From Kudoa neothunni (lineage: Eukaryota > Cnidaria), in contig OZ199838.1 of assembly GCA_964304625.1 (NCBI GenBank), positions 15,500,001-15,564,000 on the forward strand: 64,000 nt of DNA. Reading direction: 5' to 3'. Below are positions 13,401 through 25,199 of this stretch, piece by piece (position 1 is the stretch's first letter; the number at the start of each line of letters is the position of its first letter). The translations under genes were made by a program, and so were the position numbers. The notes beneath the pieces are model-generated. The model worked only from the letters and a program-made list of their open reading frames with translations, ran no database searches and was not told the origin of the DNA.

Positions 13401-13702
13401 TAAAAATGCTCTAACACTTTTTAATCAAATTTAATTCCATTAGATAACTTAATAATATTTATTATTTTGATATGGATTCGCAATAAATACGTTTAAATGA
13501 AGTAGCGGGCATATCACTTATTAAAGTGAAATATTTAAATCAGTAAATATATTTTTTTCATGATAACTTTATAATTATCAATTACAAACTATAATTAAGG
13601 AATCCAGAACTTTTAAGCCCTCACCTTTATTTCGACATGCGAAAAAGTCAAACTATCGAAATTGGGGCCACAAATGACCCCAGTTGACCCCTCGAGGGTT
13701 AA
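10453..13702. mobile_element. Non-autonomous piggyBac-type element carrying a nested piggyBac
   Basis: TTAA flanks at 10453-10456 and 13699-13702. The two ends are inverted repeats: both start TTAACCCTCGA inward and share an inner CTGGGGTCATTT block. Removing the nested element (10633-12891) leaves about 1 kb with no coding capacity, the size of a MITE-like derivative. Its terminal repeat differs from that of the nested element, so two piggyBac subfamilies are present. Confidence 0.8.
10633..12891 (+). mobile_element. Decayed piggyBac transposon 2, nested
   Basis: Ends TTGACCCTCTAACGA (left, target TTAA changed to TTGA) and an inverted counterpart ending in ...TTAGAGGGTTAA at 12891. A subterminal repeat with TCTAACGTTTTTTTGG lies near 10818. 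The transposase reads on the plus strand in pieces: acidic N-terminus near 11000-11130, insertion region 11225-11542, the first catalytic Asp (TVDEQVVSFRGRCPF) near 11640, the second region with VVADKFFSS near 11875, and the third (KVGVDNVGRML) at about 12172. The last ORF, 11981-12511, ends in a Cys-containing tail (CGDQ, CDYYERKPLNC) like the C-terminal Zn-binding region of the family. Broken at several points. Confidence 0.88.
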
Positions 13703-13939
13703 TCACTAAATGACTTAGAAATTATTATCTCAACAAAGAAATGAACACGCGAGTAAATGATGAAATATTACCAAACCGTTAAAACTCATAAAAAATATAA
13801 ATCTGCCACAATTTATATAATATATATTTTCTTTTGTCTGATTATTTTTTGGCAAACTTGGTGGCACGTCTGTCGACGCAACATATATTTGCAGAATAAA
13901 GTCGCCATGATACTTCGTAAGTGTTTTTTTAAGATGAAC

Positions 13940-16843
13940 TCATTTAAAGAGCTGAGGATCATTCTCTTTGGTGCATTCTTTATCTTCTGATTTAGACGAA
14001 TGTTTTTTTCGTCTATATGTGGTCTTACGTTTCCAACACATTGGATCCTCCTTCATGCGTTGCTTTTTAAGCTCTTCGGCCCTTTTTCTGTATTCCTGTT
14101 TTAGTTCCGTCGATAACATGCTCCAGTCGCTGCCAAGCATTTTTGATATATATCTTTAAATGAATAAAATATTATAATAAATAAATATAAATAAAATAAC
14201 CTATTATCTTTTCCTGGGTGTTTTTTGAGTAGAAGAGGTCTTTTTTCTTGTGAATATAGAAAAAACCCATTCATAGGTCGTCTTTTTGTCATTGGAACGT
14301 TTGTTTTTAGTTTATTTGTTATTTTAGGTTTGGATGGATGGTCACAAAATGTAGGAGAGTGATTGGAACTGATTTGGATTGAAGGAATGATGGGCTGCTG
14401 GATTGATGCCACATTGACACTATTCACCGTAGGATCTTTTGAGCGGAAATTGTGGTAATTGCTATTTAAAATATAGAAAATTTATGTTTAATGTATAGTT
14501 ATTTTATAAGCCATATAATAATACTGTATTAAGCAAATGAACATACTTGAATAGATTTTTTCCCCTTGATGATGTCCATAAAGTAACGTTTTCGGGTGAG
14601 GAAAATGATGACTGATTCTCTAGTAGAACGTTTGACGTATTCGTTGTAAAAGTTTCGAAAGTTCTGTTGTCAACTAGGAATGGATAGACGTATGCAGGAA
14701 GAGGTTTTGGCCATGCCATAATTGTGTCACCAACTTGTAATATATTTACATTCATTCTTTCAAGTTTGTGGAATGAGCACCAACCTAGGTAATAATGATT
14801 GGATATCTCCATTATTGGATTAAATATATAGATTTTAAATTACCATTATCACTAGTATAGAAAAGATGATTATGAGGACAATCTACGTATAAATTTATAA
14901 GGTAGCGTCCCGTGAATATTGGTATTTTTATTTTCACAATATATCTTGGCTAAAATGTAGCATTAATAAATATTTCACAAAATATACACACAACAGCAAG
15001 GTTATATCGAAAATAGTAGCAAAATAATAAAATCACTTACCATTATATATTTATCGAGGTAATCGCTCAGTCCAATGTCATATATTTGAAGCCTCTGTCC
15101 CACTTTCCAGATCTGCATCAATTGCTGGAAATAAGCATTTCCGAAAATAGATTTATCACTGCAAAACCACGTCCCTATCAATTTTCCTGAAACTTCAATC
15201 TATTAACATTTGATGAAAAGGATCATGAGGACATTAATCTATAAAATAGAGTGTTACATTGATCATGCAATCTTCATTGAACGCCATAATAAACGGCGTT
15301 TTAGTACGCGTTATACGATAACTAGGGTATCTAATAGGGTCAGAATTATAATTTTGGTCTAATTCCTCTTTATGCTGAGACCCTGGCGTTGAACTTCCTT
15401 TTGGTCTCATCGCACGAATATTAGTAAAATTTTCTTTTAGTTGGTCTATGATTGACGCCTTAAACGAATCTGTTGTAGTTTCTCCTTCGTCATTTCTTGT
15501 ACTAATTGGAACAGTTGGAAAGCATGACTTAAAGGAGTGGTCCGTCGAGCAAAAGTTATTGTTTATGTTCGAATTTTCGTTGTTAGGATTTATATAAAAT
15601 TTAGGGTTGGGATAGGAGTTGATTGTTTCAATTTTAGGAGTAGAATGAATAGAACCGATGTTGGAATTGGTGTTACTGTTGTGCGTGTAAGAAATATTAT
15701 CCATGTAAGTGTTGGTTGTGGGGTCAGAATTTCCATACATATTGGTTGTTTTTGAAATATTACTGGGTGGATTTTTTGGGATTGAATAGGGTCCTCCTGG
15801 TGCTATGTCGTTGGTGTTAGCAAGTGGAGGGAATTTATAATTTGGATTGATTTTTTGGTTAAAATATGGCGATCGGAAATTTCTTTGAAAACTGCGAGAC
15901 GATGTATTATCACTTTCACAAAGGATTCTTGGAAAAGACATGTCATGATTGTATTGGTGTATTATTTGTTTTGATTCTACAGGAAAGGTGACATCGCCTC
16001 TAGTCATATGATGATGAGCTGGTTGTGGATGTCGGAGGAATACATCATAGGGATAATTCTGAATTTCTCTAGGTAAAGTGTTGTTCATGCTAGGCATAGA
16101 AGCAATCGCAATGAACTCCGGAGGTTCGCCTCCATGATTAATTAATTTTGTTTGAATTAAATTTGGTGGGGTGGTGTTTTTATCATTAATTATATGAAAG
16201 TTTTGTCCCAGATCAACAAGAAGACGACGTCTTTTGGGGAGGTTTTGGTTGGGAACAGCCTCCAATGAACGGTTAGGGTTGTTTTGATTGATTATCGAGG
16301 AGTTATTAGTAGATGACTTGTGAGTGGGATCTGGATTATATGAAGTTACAGATGAAACACTGTAGACGACAGTTTCCTAAAAATAATAAAAAATATGAAT
16401 ATTCAATTCGAAATAATAATCTCGGCGCTAATTTAATCAAATTTATTTTATAAAATTACCATCTCACTCATTGTTTCATCCATTCGTGAATGGGTATTCA
16501 AATCATTGGAAATTGTAGTAGAATGATTTTGAGATTTAGACCTAGCTTGAGAATCGACGGCCTGTTGGATCCATTGTGTGTTTGTAGAATTTGTTTCGAT
16601 TGGTGCATTTATATTCATATAATAATTCCCAGATTGAATACCATCGGAAATGCCGTAGTTTAGATAAAATCTAAAATCGGTTTCTGCTTTTGGAGGACCA
16701 AGGAATATATTAGGTTGTATGTTATGACTATAACCATAATTTTGTATTTGTGGACAATCCCTTTCATCTTTTACTACAAAAGTATAGATTAAGATTATAA
16801 AATTGAATTCTTTTCTATTTATGATATAATGGTTCATATTCAA
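13940..16843 (-). CDS. HBP1: HBP1-like HMG-box transcription factor with AXH domain
   Basis: Seven exons (16843-16460, 16376-15258, 15199-15041, 14949-14844, 14784-14547, 14461-14201, 14153-13940) give 826 aa. Residues about 500-625 form an AXH domain, ending HLFYTSDNGWCSF...LQVGDTI, which parallels the ataxin-1/HBP1 block HPFF...GWSS...LSVGDV. Residues about 727-795 form an HMG box (KRRPMNGFFLYSQEKR, PGKDNRYISKMLGSDW) ending in CWKRKT; PGKDNR and CWKRK are diagnostic of HBP1. Human HBP1 is 514 aa; the extra length is a long Asn/Ser/Thr-rich N-terminal half. In animals HBP1 is a nuclear repressor of cell-cycle and Wnt target genes. The start at 16843 is the best in-frame ATG, but the first 20 codons are AT-driven and an acceptor lies near 16775, so an upstream exon is possible. 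Introns are 47-91 bp. Confidence 0.92.
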
Positions 16844-16865
16844 TTAAAGTCCATTTTAGCTCAAC

Positions 16866-18018
16866 ATGAAAGATAATTTTAGAGTTACCATCGATCACTT
16901 AATCAACTTATTCGGTAAGTTGTGTGAGATCGTTGATTATTTAGAAATTGCCCAAAACAGTTATAATAATATTATTCTATATTGTACTATAGGATGTATC
17001 TATTCATGAGAGCTAATGATGTTTAACAATTATATATAAACTATTAGAAGATTTAAAAGTGTTACAAACGACTCAATAAAATTTACTTAGGGCATTGGGG
17101 TTGGTTCCAAAGAACGGATCGTCTGGAGACATGATGAATTTTTGACGTGTTTGTTTCCGACCTTTGATTCAATGGATAAAATCTTATCTGTTGTTATGGG
17201 TGTGGTATAGGCGTTCAAATCTTCAACAAAAAGCTAACTTAGTCCTATATTTAGGTCAATTTTGAATGTTAAAATGTGTATCAAGTTAAGGTCTGTTTCC
17301 AGAAAATCTGCTTAAACGTATGATCTATTTAGCTATTTAGGCGTTAAACGTGCCCGATGCTATTCATGTTATTCAGTTCTACCACCACGCCGATTTTAAT
17401 TAATTCTTAACAATAATGAGTGGACTGAATGGATAAAAAAATTTGTAAAATTATGCTATTTGATACAATAAATTGATAAGCATGTGTTATAATACTTTCT
17501 GTTTTGTTCTAAGATTGGTTTGAGGACCATGTGTTAAACTGATTTTAAACTCGTGGTTGGAACTGCAGTGAGCTTGCAAAACATTGTATACCAGAATAGT
17601 TAAATAAACACGTAAAAGCAACCATTACATTTCGTATACAAATCTTTAATGATTACTTTCTATTGATGTTGATTGGACACTATAATTCTTGAGAAATCGA
17701 ATATTTTCTACTCCTTTAATGATAATAATATTATGCGGCTGGAATGTCTAAGAAAATTCGTAACGATTTTGATTATACCGAGAACTATCCAAAATACTTG
17801 TCTCCACAAAGTTGTTCTCAACGATTCAAAGATCTGCTTTGGCGATGTAATTAAGATGAAAAACAATATATCAGACAAATAGTTATGTAGAATTTGTGCT
17901 ACCACTGTTATAATAGATGGGTTATTATTTATAGGCAATAAAATTCGATACACAACCTCTTATACGTGTTAAATATGAGATTAGTGGTTTTGATAAATGG
18001 AAGAAAATATACGCCTAA
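16866..18018 (+). CDS. Unidentified multi-exon gene divergent from HBP1
   Basis: Several stretches with convincing protein-like codons on the plus strand: 16866-16914 (MKDNFRVTIDHLINLFG, then a GTAAG donor), about 17091-17208 (ends in MDKILSVVMG), 17341-17402 (ALNVPDAIHVIQFYHHADFN after a TTTAG acceptor), about 17738-17850 (KIRNDFDYTENYPKYLS) and 17935-18018 (28 codons after a TATAG acceptor, ending GFDKWKKIYA and a stop). I could not phase all junctions, so the model is partial and the family is unknown. The first ATG is only 22 bp from the HBP1 start, which suggests a shared promoter. It could be a decayed gene. Confidence 0.45.
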
Positions 18019-19115
18019 CTCCTACATCAATATGCTCGGTTTTGACTATTATAATCTCCTACACGTTACATTCCCTCATTCTCATACTTATTCAAAATAT
18101 AAATATATTTTAATTGGTTGATAATTATATAGAAGAAGCTTACCTATAACATGCTCTAAATAATTTTTCTAGATTATCAATATCTAGTGTGTGTAATCAG
18201 GGGCAAAAAAAAGATCACTATAACAAATAGCAGTATTATTATATAATGTTAGATTCATATAAGTAAATATTTATATTTGAAGTGACTTTCTCAGCTCTAA
18301 TCAATGAAATGATTGAATTGTAAATTTTTCTTGTTTAATCCTATATAAGGTTTATCCTAATAATTCAATATTTTTAATATTAGGTTTCTGTAGAAGCAAT
18401 AAATTTACCGTTTTAATTGGTAAAATAATTGATTTTATCTGTTTGTAATACATTTTAAAACAAAATTACAAATTCTTACGCTCATATAGACTCTTTGCCT
18501 CTGACAAACAAATCTATATAGTTAACAACTGGGTTCTTATATAGAACATTTTATTCGCATTAATATTCTTTTAGAATTTTTCCTATTATAATGAGTTTCA
18601 CATTATGCCAAACAGACCTATTTAAGCTTCTAAAGCTTAATACTTGCGTCTATTACACAGAATTTTATAAAACTCCAAAATTAACGTCTAATTTTTTGAT
18701 GGAATGTAAAAATGCATCAATTTCATTATAAAATCTTGTGGTATATCTATTCAACCATTCATTCATTCTATTAAACTCATCAGTTGAAAAACCCTTAACT
18801 TTAATCTTATGTTATCTCATTAAAATGATGAAAATTTGATTACCGTAATCTAATTACTTGTTTATGCCATACATTATTTAATATCTGCTAATTCCAAATC
18901 ATCTTCGTAAAATCACCAAGTTAATGAACTATCCGGATATAATATTATTGATTTTATATGAACTTCTCCCATTATATGACATACATTCGATTATTTCGTT
19001 ATGATCCTAGTATAGCAATTACCGTTATGTAATAAAATAGTTGCACTACATTAATTTTGATTCGTGATTTCTGTAAGATTGGTATCTCTTTTCTTTTCAA
19101 TTAATTGTACTTCTT

Positions 19116-19517
19116 GTGACCATAACAACTACCCGAACGATGTCATACCTTGTTATAGCACTGAGTTACGTATTATTTATAGGTCATAAAAAATCTGTGA
19201 CTAATTTTTGGACGGTGCAGGAGAGCATGGACCCTAGTAACCTCTGGACGAGTGCTTTTCAACCTATTTGTTTAATGTACTCCCTAATAGCTAAGCTAAA
19301 TGAATTCCAACCCCTGATTATATTAACCATGTATATTAATATTTGTGTAATTTTTTGTTTGAATTATGCTTTGAAAGTTAGCTTATATTATAGTCAGGAA
19401 TTCACGATACTAATTTACAAGAGAAAAGCTTTTCATGTACCACCTCAAATTAGTGGGGACTCTACGTTGAGAAATTCTATTTTATATAGTAAATGTTTGA
19501 TTAAGTGTGAGATTTAG
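19116..19517 (+). CDS. Hypothetical membrane-type ORF, 133 aa
   Basis: An open frame with three hydrophobic stretches, long for this AT-rich sequence. No motif or homologue recognised. An internal start at MSYLVIALSY (codon 9) is as likely as the first ATG. The 1.1 kb before it (18019-19115) holds nothing I can support. It could be an exon of an unknown gene or chance. Confidence 0.3.
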   Translation: MTITTTRTMSYLVIALSYVLFIGHKKSVTNFWTVQESMDPSNLWTSAFQPICLMYSLIAKLNEFQPLIILTMYINICVIFCLNYALKVSLYYSQEFTILIYKRKAFHVPPQISGDSTLRNSILYSKCLIKCEI

Positions 19518-19695
19518 ACAAACTTTGTCTGAAATTTAAAAAAATCCTCTATAATCATTATTATAATGAATATAGAATGTATTAAAGTAAAAATAATAAA
19601 TACCTAATCTTACCACCTGAAATGGAAGGGATCAATCTGCGTTTTAAGGAAGTATAATATTGTAACCTGTAAATTATTTAACTAAAAAACTTCTC

Positions 19696-19738
19696 AACAA
19701 TTCGACATCGAAATATAAAATTTCGGTGTCGAATTGTT
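19696..19738. repeat. 19-bp hairpin, nearly perfect
   Basis: Two 19-nt arms (19696-19714 and 19720-19738) pair completely with one G-T wobble around a 5-nt loop. It sits at the edge of the higher-GC SINE-like block. Confidence 0.85.
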
Positions 19739-19744
19739 TCTGGT

Positions 19745-20240
19745 TTCACCTTTATTTTGTTTACGAGGTCAAACCCTTGCCACAACTTGTTAGGTTGTGA
19801 AGTTCGGGCTGGTTAGGCCTTTTTCACGTACACTCTGAGCATCGCATTGTCACATTAATGGGACTTAAATTTATGCGGTAGTGTGAGATATTAAACATTC
19901 TCATTTTAGAGTAACTACCATCCCTAAACATACCATGGACTAACCCCGAATCAGTCTGGGAAAGTTGCCTGAATGAGGACGTAGGCTCTACGGAAACCTC
20001 CTACTGGGTTTTATTTCGTTTCTGTATCCCGACGTTTATGAGCGCCTTAGATCTACCCCTCCATCAGACTTCCTTCCCAAATGCGAGTCAAACCACGATA
20101 AATCATAGATTCCTGTGATTATTACAGCCTTTCTGCTCAATTTCGGATTAGGAATGCAGGAACGCCCAGATCAGGCATCGAACACGCAACCTCACAGTTT
20201 GCTATCCACACCTAACACACGATGCCATATTGCCCAGGCA
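19745..20240 (-). mobile_element. Candidate tRNA-derived SINE
   Basis: A block of much higher GC than its surroundings. Read on the minus strand it begins near 20240 with a tRNA-like head: an A-box-like TGGCATCGTGTGTTAGG (about 20211-20227) and a B box TGTTCGATGCC (about 20176-20186), separated by a normal tRNA distance. A unique body of about 350-400 bp follows. No ORF. The exact 3' end and target-site duplication are not clear. The alternative is a tRNA pseudogene next to unrelated sequence. Confidence 0.6.
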
Positions 20241-20772
20241 TTAATATTAGAATGAGGGAAATTGATAACTTACAAACTCAACATTTTCAACTATTTTTAC
20301 ATTAGCTTTGTGACATCGTTGTCGATATTACAATCAACGATCACTAATGAATTCCATAATGGATGAGGTGTGGCTCTAAAGTTATTTAATCGTTTTCTCC
20401 TTTCTTACGGCATAATTGTCGATTATAATACCGCATATCTCCAATTATAAGACCTAATGGTATTCTTGAGTTAGTGTTTAGTATAATACTTACAACAAAA
20501 ATAAGACCCAATGCCCCTTATTAAAGAAAAAGAATACTTTTTTTATTCGGGGAAAAAAGGTATTTAGCAATATGTTTTATCCAGCGTTCATCTAACACAA
20601 TTGCCTAACATATAAACTTAATGTTTATGAATCATTTCTCAATCTAATTAAAATAAAAACTTCAGGTAAAACGCATTAGAATATGGATTCAAAACTAATG
20701 ATATAACGGGATTAGATTTAACACACATGTAATGTCTTTTTTGCCCCATAAAAGATTGTTCGTCATACACAT

Positions 20773-22331
20773 TTGAACCCTTTAACGATTTTGTATTGAG
20801 TATATCTTTTTATTTCATTTTTTAAATCTCACCAAATTTTTGTTATTCCTGGATCTCATAAAGATTTACCTTTACCAAACAAATTTGGAATAAATAATGA
20901 AAAGAAGAAATTTGATTTAAATATTACCCTCTAACGTTTTTTTGGGGTAAAATTTACCTCACTTTTTTATTATTTTAATCTAAAGAGTATCTTGTAACTG
21001 ATAAAATAATAAATGATCAGTTAAATCAAACGCTTAGATTTGAAGAAAACAATGAAAAAGACTAATTTTGGGAATGCTCATGCACGAGATGTGCATAATT
21101 CTAAATGAATGACGTAAGTGATTTTATTGGCGAATATACCTCATCTGGAAGCAAATTTGACAATAAAGTTATTGACAAAAGTGATATATTGGGTGAAGAA
21201 ATAGATCCCATAGATATTAATGATAATAATTTAAAAAGTAAAGGTGGGATTATTTGGAGTTTATCAAAGTCATCTACGGGAAAAACCTGTGTCGAAAACG
21301 TAGTGAGTAGCATCCTTAATGCCACTTCATATGCTGTATCAAAAATAAAACCATTCATTTATTGTTTTTTTTGTTATTCTTTACCCCATAAATCGGTAGT
21401 ATTATCATAAAGTACACCAAAACATGCATGGAAATCACCATTCCAATGATGAATGGCATGATACCAATATAATTGAATTTAGAGGTTATGTAGGCCTTCT
21501 AATATTAATAGCTATTCATAAGGATAGACAAGTCCCACCGATAATACTGTGGTATATGTGTCTAAAAATTTTAAACCTCATACGATAATGCATCATTACA
21601 ATGCGACCGACCAATGGTGGGATTGATAATATGGATAGAATGTTGGCATCAATTTCTGTCCAAAAGTTTAAAAGAAGACGACCGTTGATCGTCTTTTTTA
21701 ACATGATTAATATCTCGTTGATCAATGCATTGGCATTATTCAATGACATATTTAGTTCAGAAAAAAATTAGGGTGAAACTTTCTGAAAGAGATTCCTGAA
21801 GAATTGTACAGTTCACTGTAAACAGAATCTCCAGAAAACTATCAAAAGAAATTTAAGAAAATCTTATAATCGAATAAAGGACTGAGTTTAAATAAAAATT
21901 CGTCACGCTGAGACTATTCTGAATGATAGAAAGATAAGAGAAACTCTAAATGTTGTCATAATTGCTGCAAGTTTTATTTCTCCACTCATATTTCTAAATT
22001 CTTTTAAAGTGCCAAGAATAATTGTTGTGCTTATTTTAGATATTTTTTATTTTTCAATGAGTCTATTTTTAGCCGATAACGTTACTTTAATTTTTAAAAA
22101 CTTACGGAGAGCGTCGATATATCCCGACAATGTCACAATCGAGATTAGTTTGAGATTATTTGGCGTAATTAATGCAATATTCTAATGATTACACTAGTTT
22201 AAACTTAATAATATTTTGTATTCTCCAATTAATTATTTTTTTGCACACATCGGCATAATAAAAAAGTAGGATAATTTTTACTCCAAAAGTGTAACAGGGA
22301 TACCGGTTTTGAGATCGATAGAGGGTAAATA
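20773..22331 (+). mobile_element. Internally deleted piggyBac transposon 3, same family as the nested copy
   Basis: The left end (TTGAACCCTTTAACGATTTT) and the subterminal repeat near 20930 match transposon 2 closely, and the N-terminal transposase segment (21105-21410) aligns with the 11000-11240 region. At about 21535, after the equivalent of IHKDRQ, the sequence jumps to the C-terminal third (KNFKP, near 21565), so roughly 600 bp with the first two catalytic Asp regions is missing. The right end is ...AGAGGGTAAAT. It is non-functional. Confidence 0.85.
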
Positions 22332-23010
22332 GGTTTTAAACCCAATCAAAAGATGCTAGAGGTTGTTGACTCTCAGCGATACTAGCGTTTATATTCCCTC
22401 CTTAGTAAATAAAAAGCTCTTAAAAAAATAATGGCTATTGACACGGTAAAAAATATTAAGGTCATTACTTTTGACTATATTAAATAATTTCTGGCTCCTA
22501 GCGACAGAAATAATCAAATATAGCAGATTTTAAAAAATTAGATCTTTATACGACTTACGAGTAAGAGTTGTTAAGATCGAAATTTAAAATTGCTTGAATG
22601 TAAATGTCGTTTTTGATTAAAATTTACTGTGTCAATAGTAACTGCGTTAACGAATTTTTTCAAATATAATTTAATCTGAATGTTTACAATAAACCAATTA
22701 AAGCCGCACCCTTCAAAATCCAATGCTTTACATCAACTCGTTTACTTAATACATATAATCCTCAACACGGTAATGAAAAAGTCTTGTAACCCTCAAAGAC
22801 GTATAATACGAAATTTCTTCGTGTCAGAGGATAGAATACGATTTAGCTAATAATGTATTAAGATTATCTTATTTTATTTACTTTTTACTGGAAGTTATTT
22901 TAAATTTAAAATCTCAACTAAACTGATTAGGTGGGCATAATTCAGGGAATGCATTCATCAAGAGATAAATCCAAAATGGAATAGCAAGAATAACGTAATA
23001 GTCGTCACCG

Positions 23011-23046
<36 letters not shown>

Positions 23047-23852
23047 GCCTTATTTATTAATTAAAATTTCTTATATCACAACGAATGAATAAATTTCAAA
23101 AATTTAATGAATAAATTAATCTTCTAGCCAAATCAAAATTCAAAATTGTTATTAAGAAGCTGTATGAGGTGTTTGATAGTATTAATGTCATAATGTAAAC
23201 AATTAAACAAATCATTCTCGTCAGAATTTGATTTAAAATGTTTATATTTGTTTAGAAAATTTTAATTTTAAAACAATCAAACTAATATATATATATATAT
23301 ATCAATTAAAATTTATTAATTATTTATAAATGTTTAAAAATTAAAAATTGCGAAACAATATTTATAATTTAAAAGATTATTTATGTGACGATGTGGTTTA
23401 TAATTTGAAATAATGCTTCAGCCTTAGCTTTTATAATCCCTTTAACGAATTAAAATTTTCGAACGATAGTTGATTGAACTTTCACTCAACGTTTTTAAAG
23501 TTATCATGATAATTTAATGTGATAACTTTGGCATATAATAATTATAATATACATTTTAGTGATATTTGAGAGTGTCTATATGGTAACCTATCGGGAGTAG
23601 CAAACACATTATAAATTAATATCTAACATGCGTGCACAGTTATAAAGCCACCTGAGGTTTAATGAGAATATCTGATCAAACATTGAAATCATACTGATCA
23701 AATAGTTCGATAAAATTTCTAAAAGTTATTATCTACTCTAAAAATAATATTAATTGTCTCAACATTGTACTTACCTGATGATTGGATTGATTTAGATTTA
23801 TTAAATTCAAACAATATAATCATAGCAACATACTTCGAATATTTGTAGCTGG
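22332..23852. other. Intergenic, no gene seen
   Basis: AT-rich and without long ORFs. It contains a (TA)n run at 23014-23042 and a shorter one at about 23285-23302, and the upstream region of COX10. Confidence 0.6.
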
Positions 23853-25199
23853 ATGCTAGTGTCACACACAGTAAAGAGAACGTTTCATGAACCTAATAGC
23901 GTACCTTAGAGTTGTTTTTGGAAACGCGGAATCAAGTTTGTTCCGGTTTGGCTGCCCTATTTCAAATATCGGCACGCATCATCCATCTCCGGAGATACTG
24001 TATCAACACCTTCTAAATCGTGTAAAGTAGATGAAAAGATTATCAGAGATGAGAATAATGTTGCTTGGAGACCTCGACGATATTTTTTCCACACATTGCC
24101 ATTCTACTACGCCAGCGCATCGAAACTAAGACTGACAAGTGTCTAGTTATTTATTTAAAAGATTGACGACTATAAATTATTGTTTTCTAGGTATGGTTGT
24201 ACTTTCGACTATTGGCGGATGTGCAATCGCGCCAATTCCTTTTGACCCCCCAGTTACCTTCGTTATGGGTTTGTCGTCGTTTCTCTTGAGTTCCTCTGCG
24301 AATTCTATCAATCAAGTAGTTTTCGATGCTAATCTAGTTGATATATTAATGATGCGACGTGTTATTTTAGCTCATGGAATATCCTCACGATTCACAAATG
24401 CATAGAACCAAACAGAGATTGTTACCTCTGTGTGCAGTTAGGTAGATTTTATGTTTGTTCTGATCGTTGAACCCAGCTTCAATTTTATTATAGCCCATCT
24501 CAAATGCTAATGTTTGGACTAGGAAGTGGAATGTTAGGTGCCGGTTTGCTGACCTATTTCACTAATCCAATTACTGTTGCTCTATGTATGCTTGGTTTTG
24601 ATTGGGGAGAATTTTGCGTTATTTGTTGGTATATAGCTGTATTTAACTTGTTGCTATATGTCGGTGTTTACACTCCACTGAAACAAATGTCTATATTCAA
24701 TACTTGGATTGGCTCAATTGTGGGAGCTATTCCACCATTGGCTGGCTACACAGCCATGACTGGCCACATCGACATTAGTTCATTATTTCTAGCGTTGGTG
24801 TTGTATTGTTGGCAGTTCCCTCATTTTAATTCATTGAGTTGGTTGCTGAGAGAGAATTACGCAAGAGCCGGCATCAAAATGATGTCCAACTATGACGTTT
24901 CTCTACTCACAAGAGTTACTATTAGATATGCTGTAGTGACAACGCTAGTTTGTAGTGTCATGCCTGTTGTGTGTGGTCTCACCACCCCAAACTTTGCAAT
25001 CTCATCTCTACTGGTGAACTTTCCAGTTGTTTATCTGTCCTACAAGTTTAAACTTGGCCCGACAAACTCAAATTCCTTGTCTCTGTTCAAAATGAGCCTG
25101 GTTCAACTGTTTTTATTGATTTTATTGTTGATTATACATAAAAAACCTTTGTCATCCTTACGTTCCATAGAAGAGGGTGGAGATAAAACATCTAATTAG
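23853..25199 (+). CDS. COX10: COX10, protoheme IX farnesyltransferase
   Basis: UbiA-family prenyltransferase of the inner mitochondrial membrane that converts heme B to heme O for cytochrome c oxidase. Exons 23853-23858, 23910-24138, 24191-24315, 24371-24441 and 24494-25199 give 378 aa (human 443). Family landmarks: YYASASKLRLTSMVV (human ALSKTRLTALVV), NSINQ followed by the prenyl-diphosphate/Mg site EYPHDSQMHRTKQR (human EVPFDSNMNRTKNR), YTPLKQMSIFNTWIG, GAIPPLAGYTA and YCWQFPHFNSLSW. About eight hydrophobic helices follow. Introns are 51-55 bp. The start is tentative: a two-codon first exon (ATG CTA) spliced to an Arg/Lys-rich, presequence-like N-terminus keeps frame, but a different upstream exon could supply the ATG. 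Confidence 0.95.

Noticed and set aside
15537-15755. Plus-strand ORF of 72 codons
   Set aside because: It is the shadow of the long HBP1 exon on the minus strand and is rich in Val/Arg/Ile from reversed Asn-rich codons.
19696-19738. Hairpin as a microRNA precursor
   Set aside because: The stem is perfectly paired, short and in a repeat-like block; nothing points to processing.
24316-24405. Continuation of the COX10 exon frame to a stop at 24405
   Set aside because: The frame reads through a 55-bp GT-AG intron; splicing instead restores the EYPHDSQMHRTKQR site expected for the enzyme.
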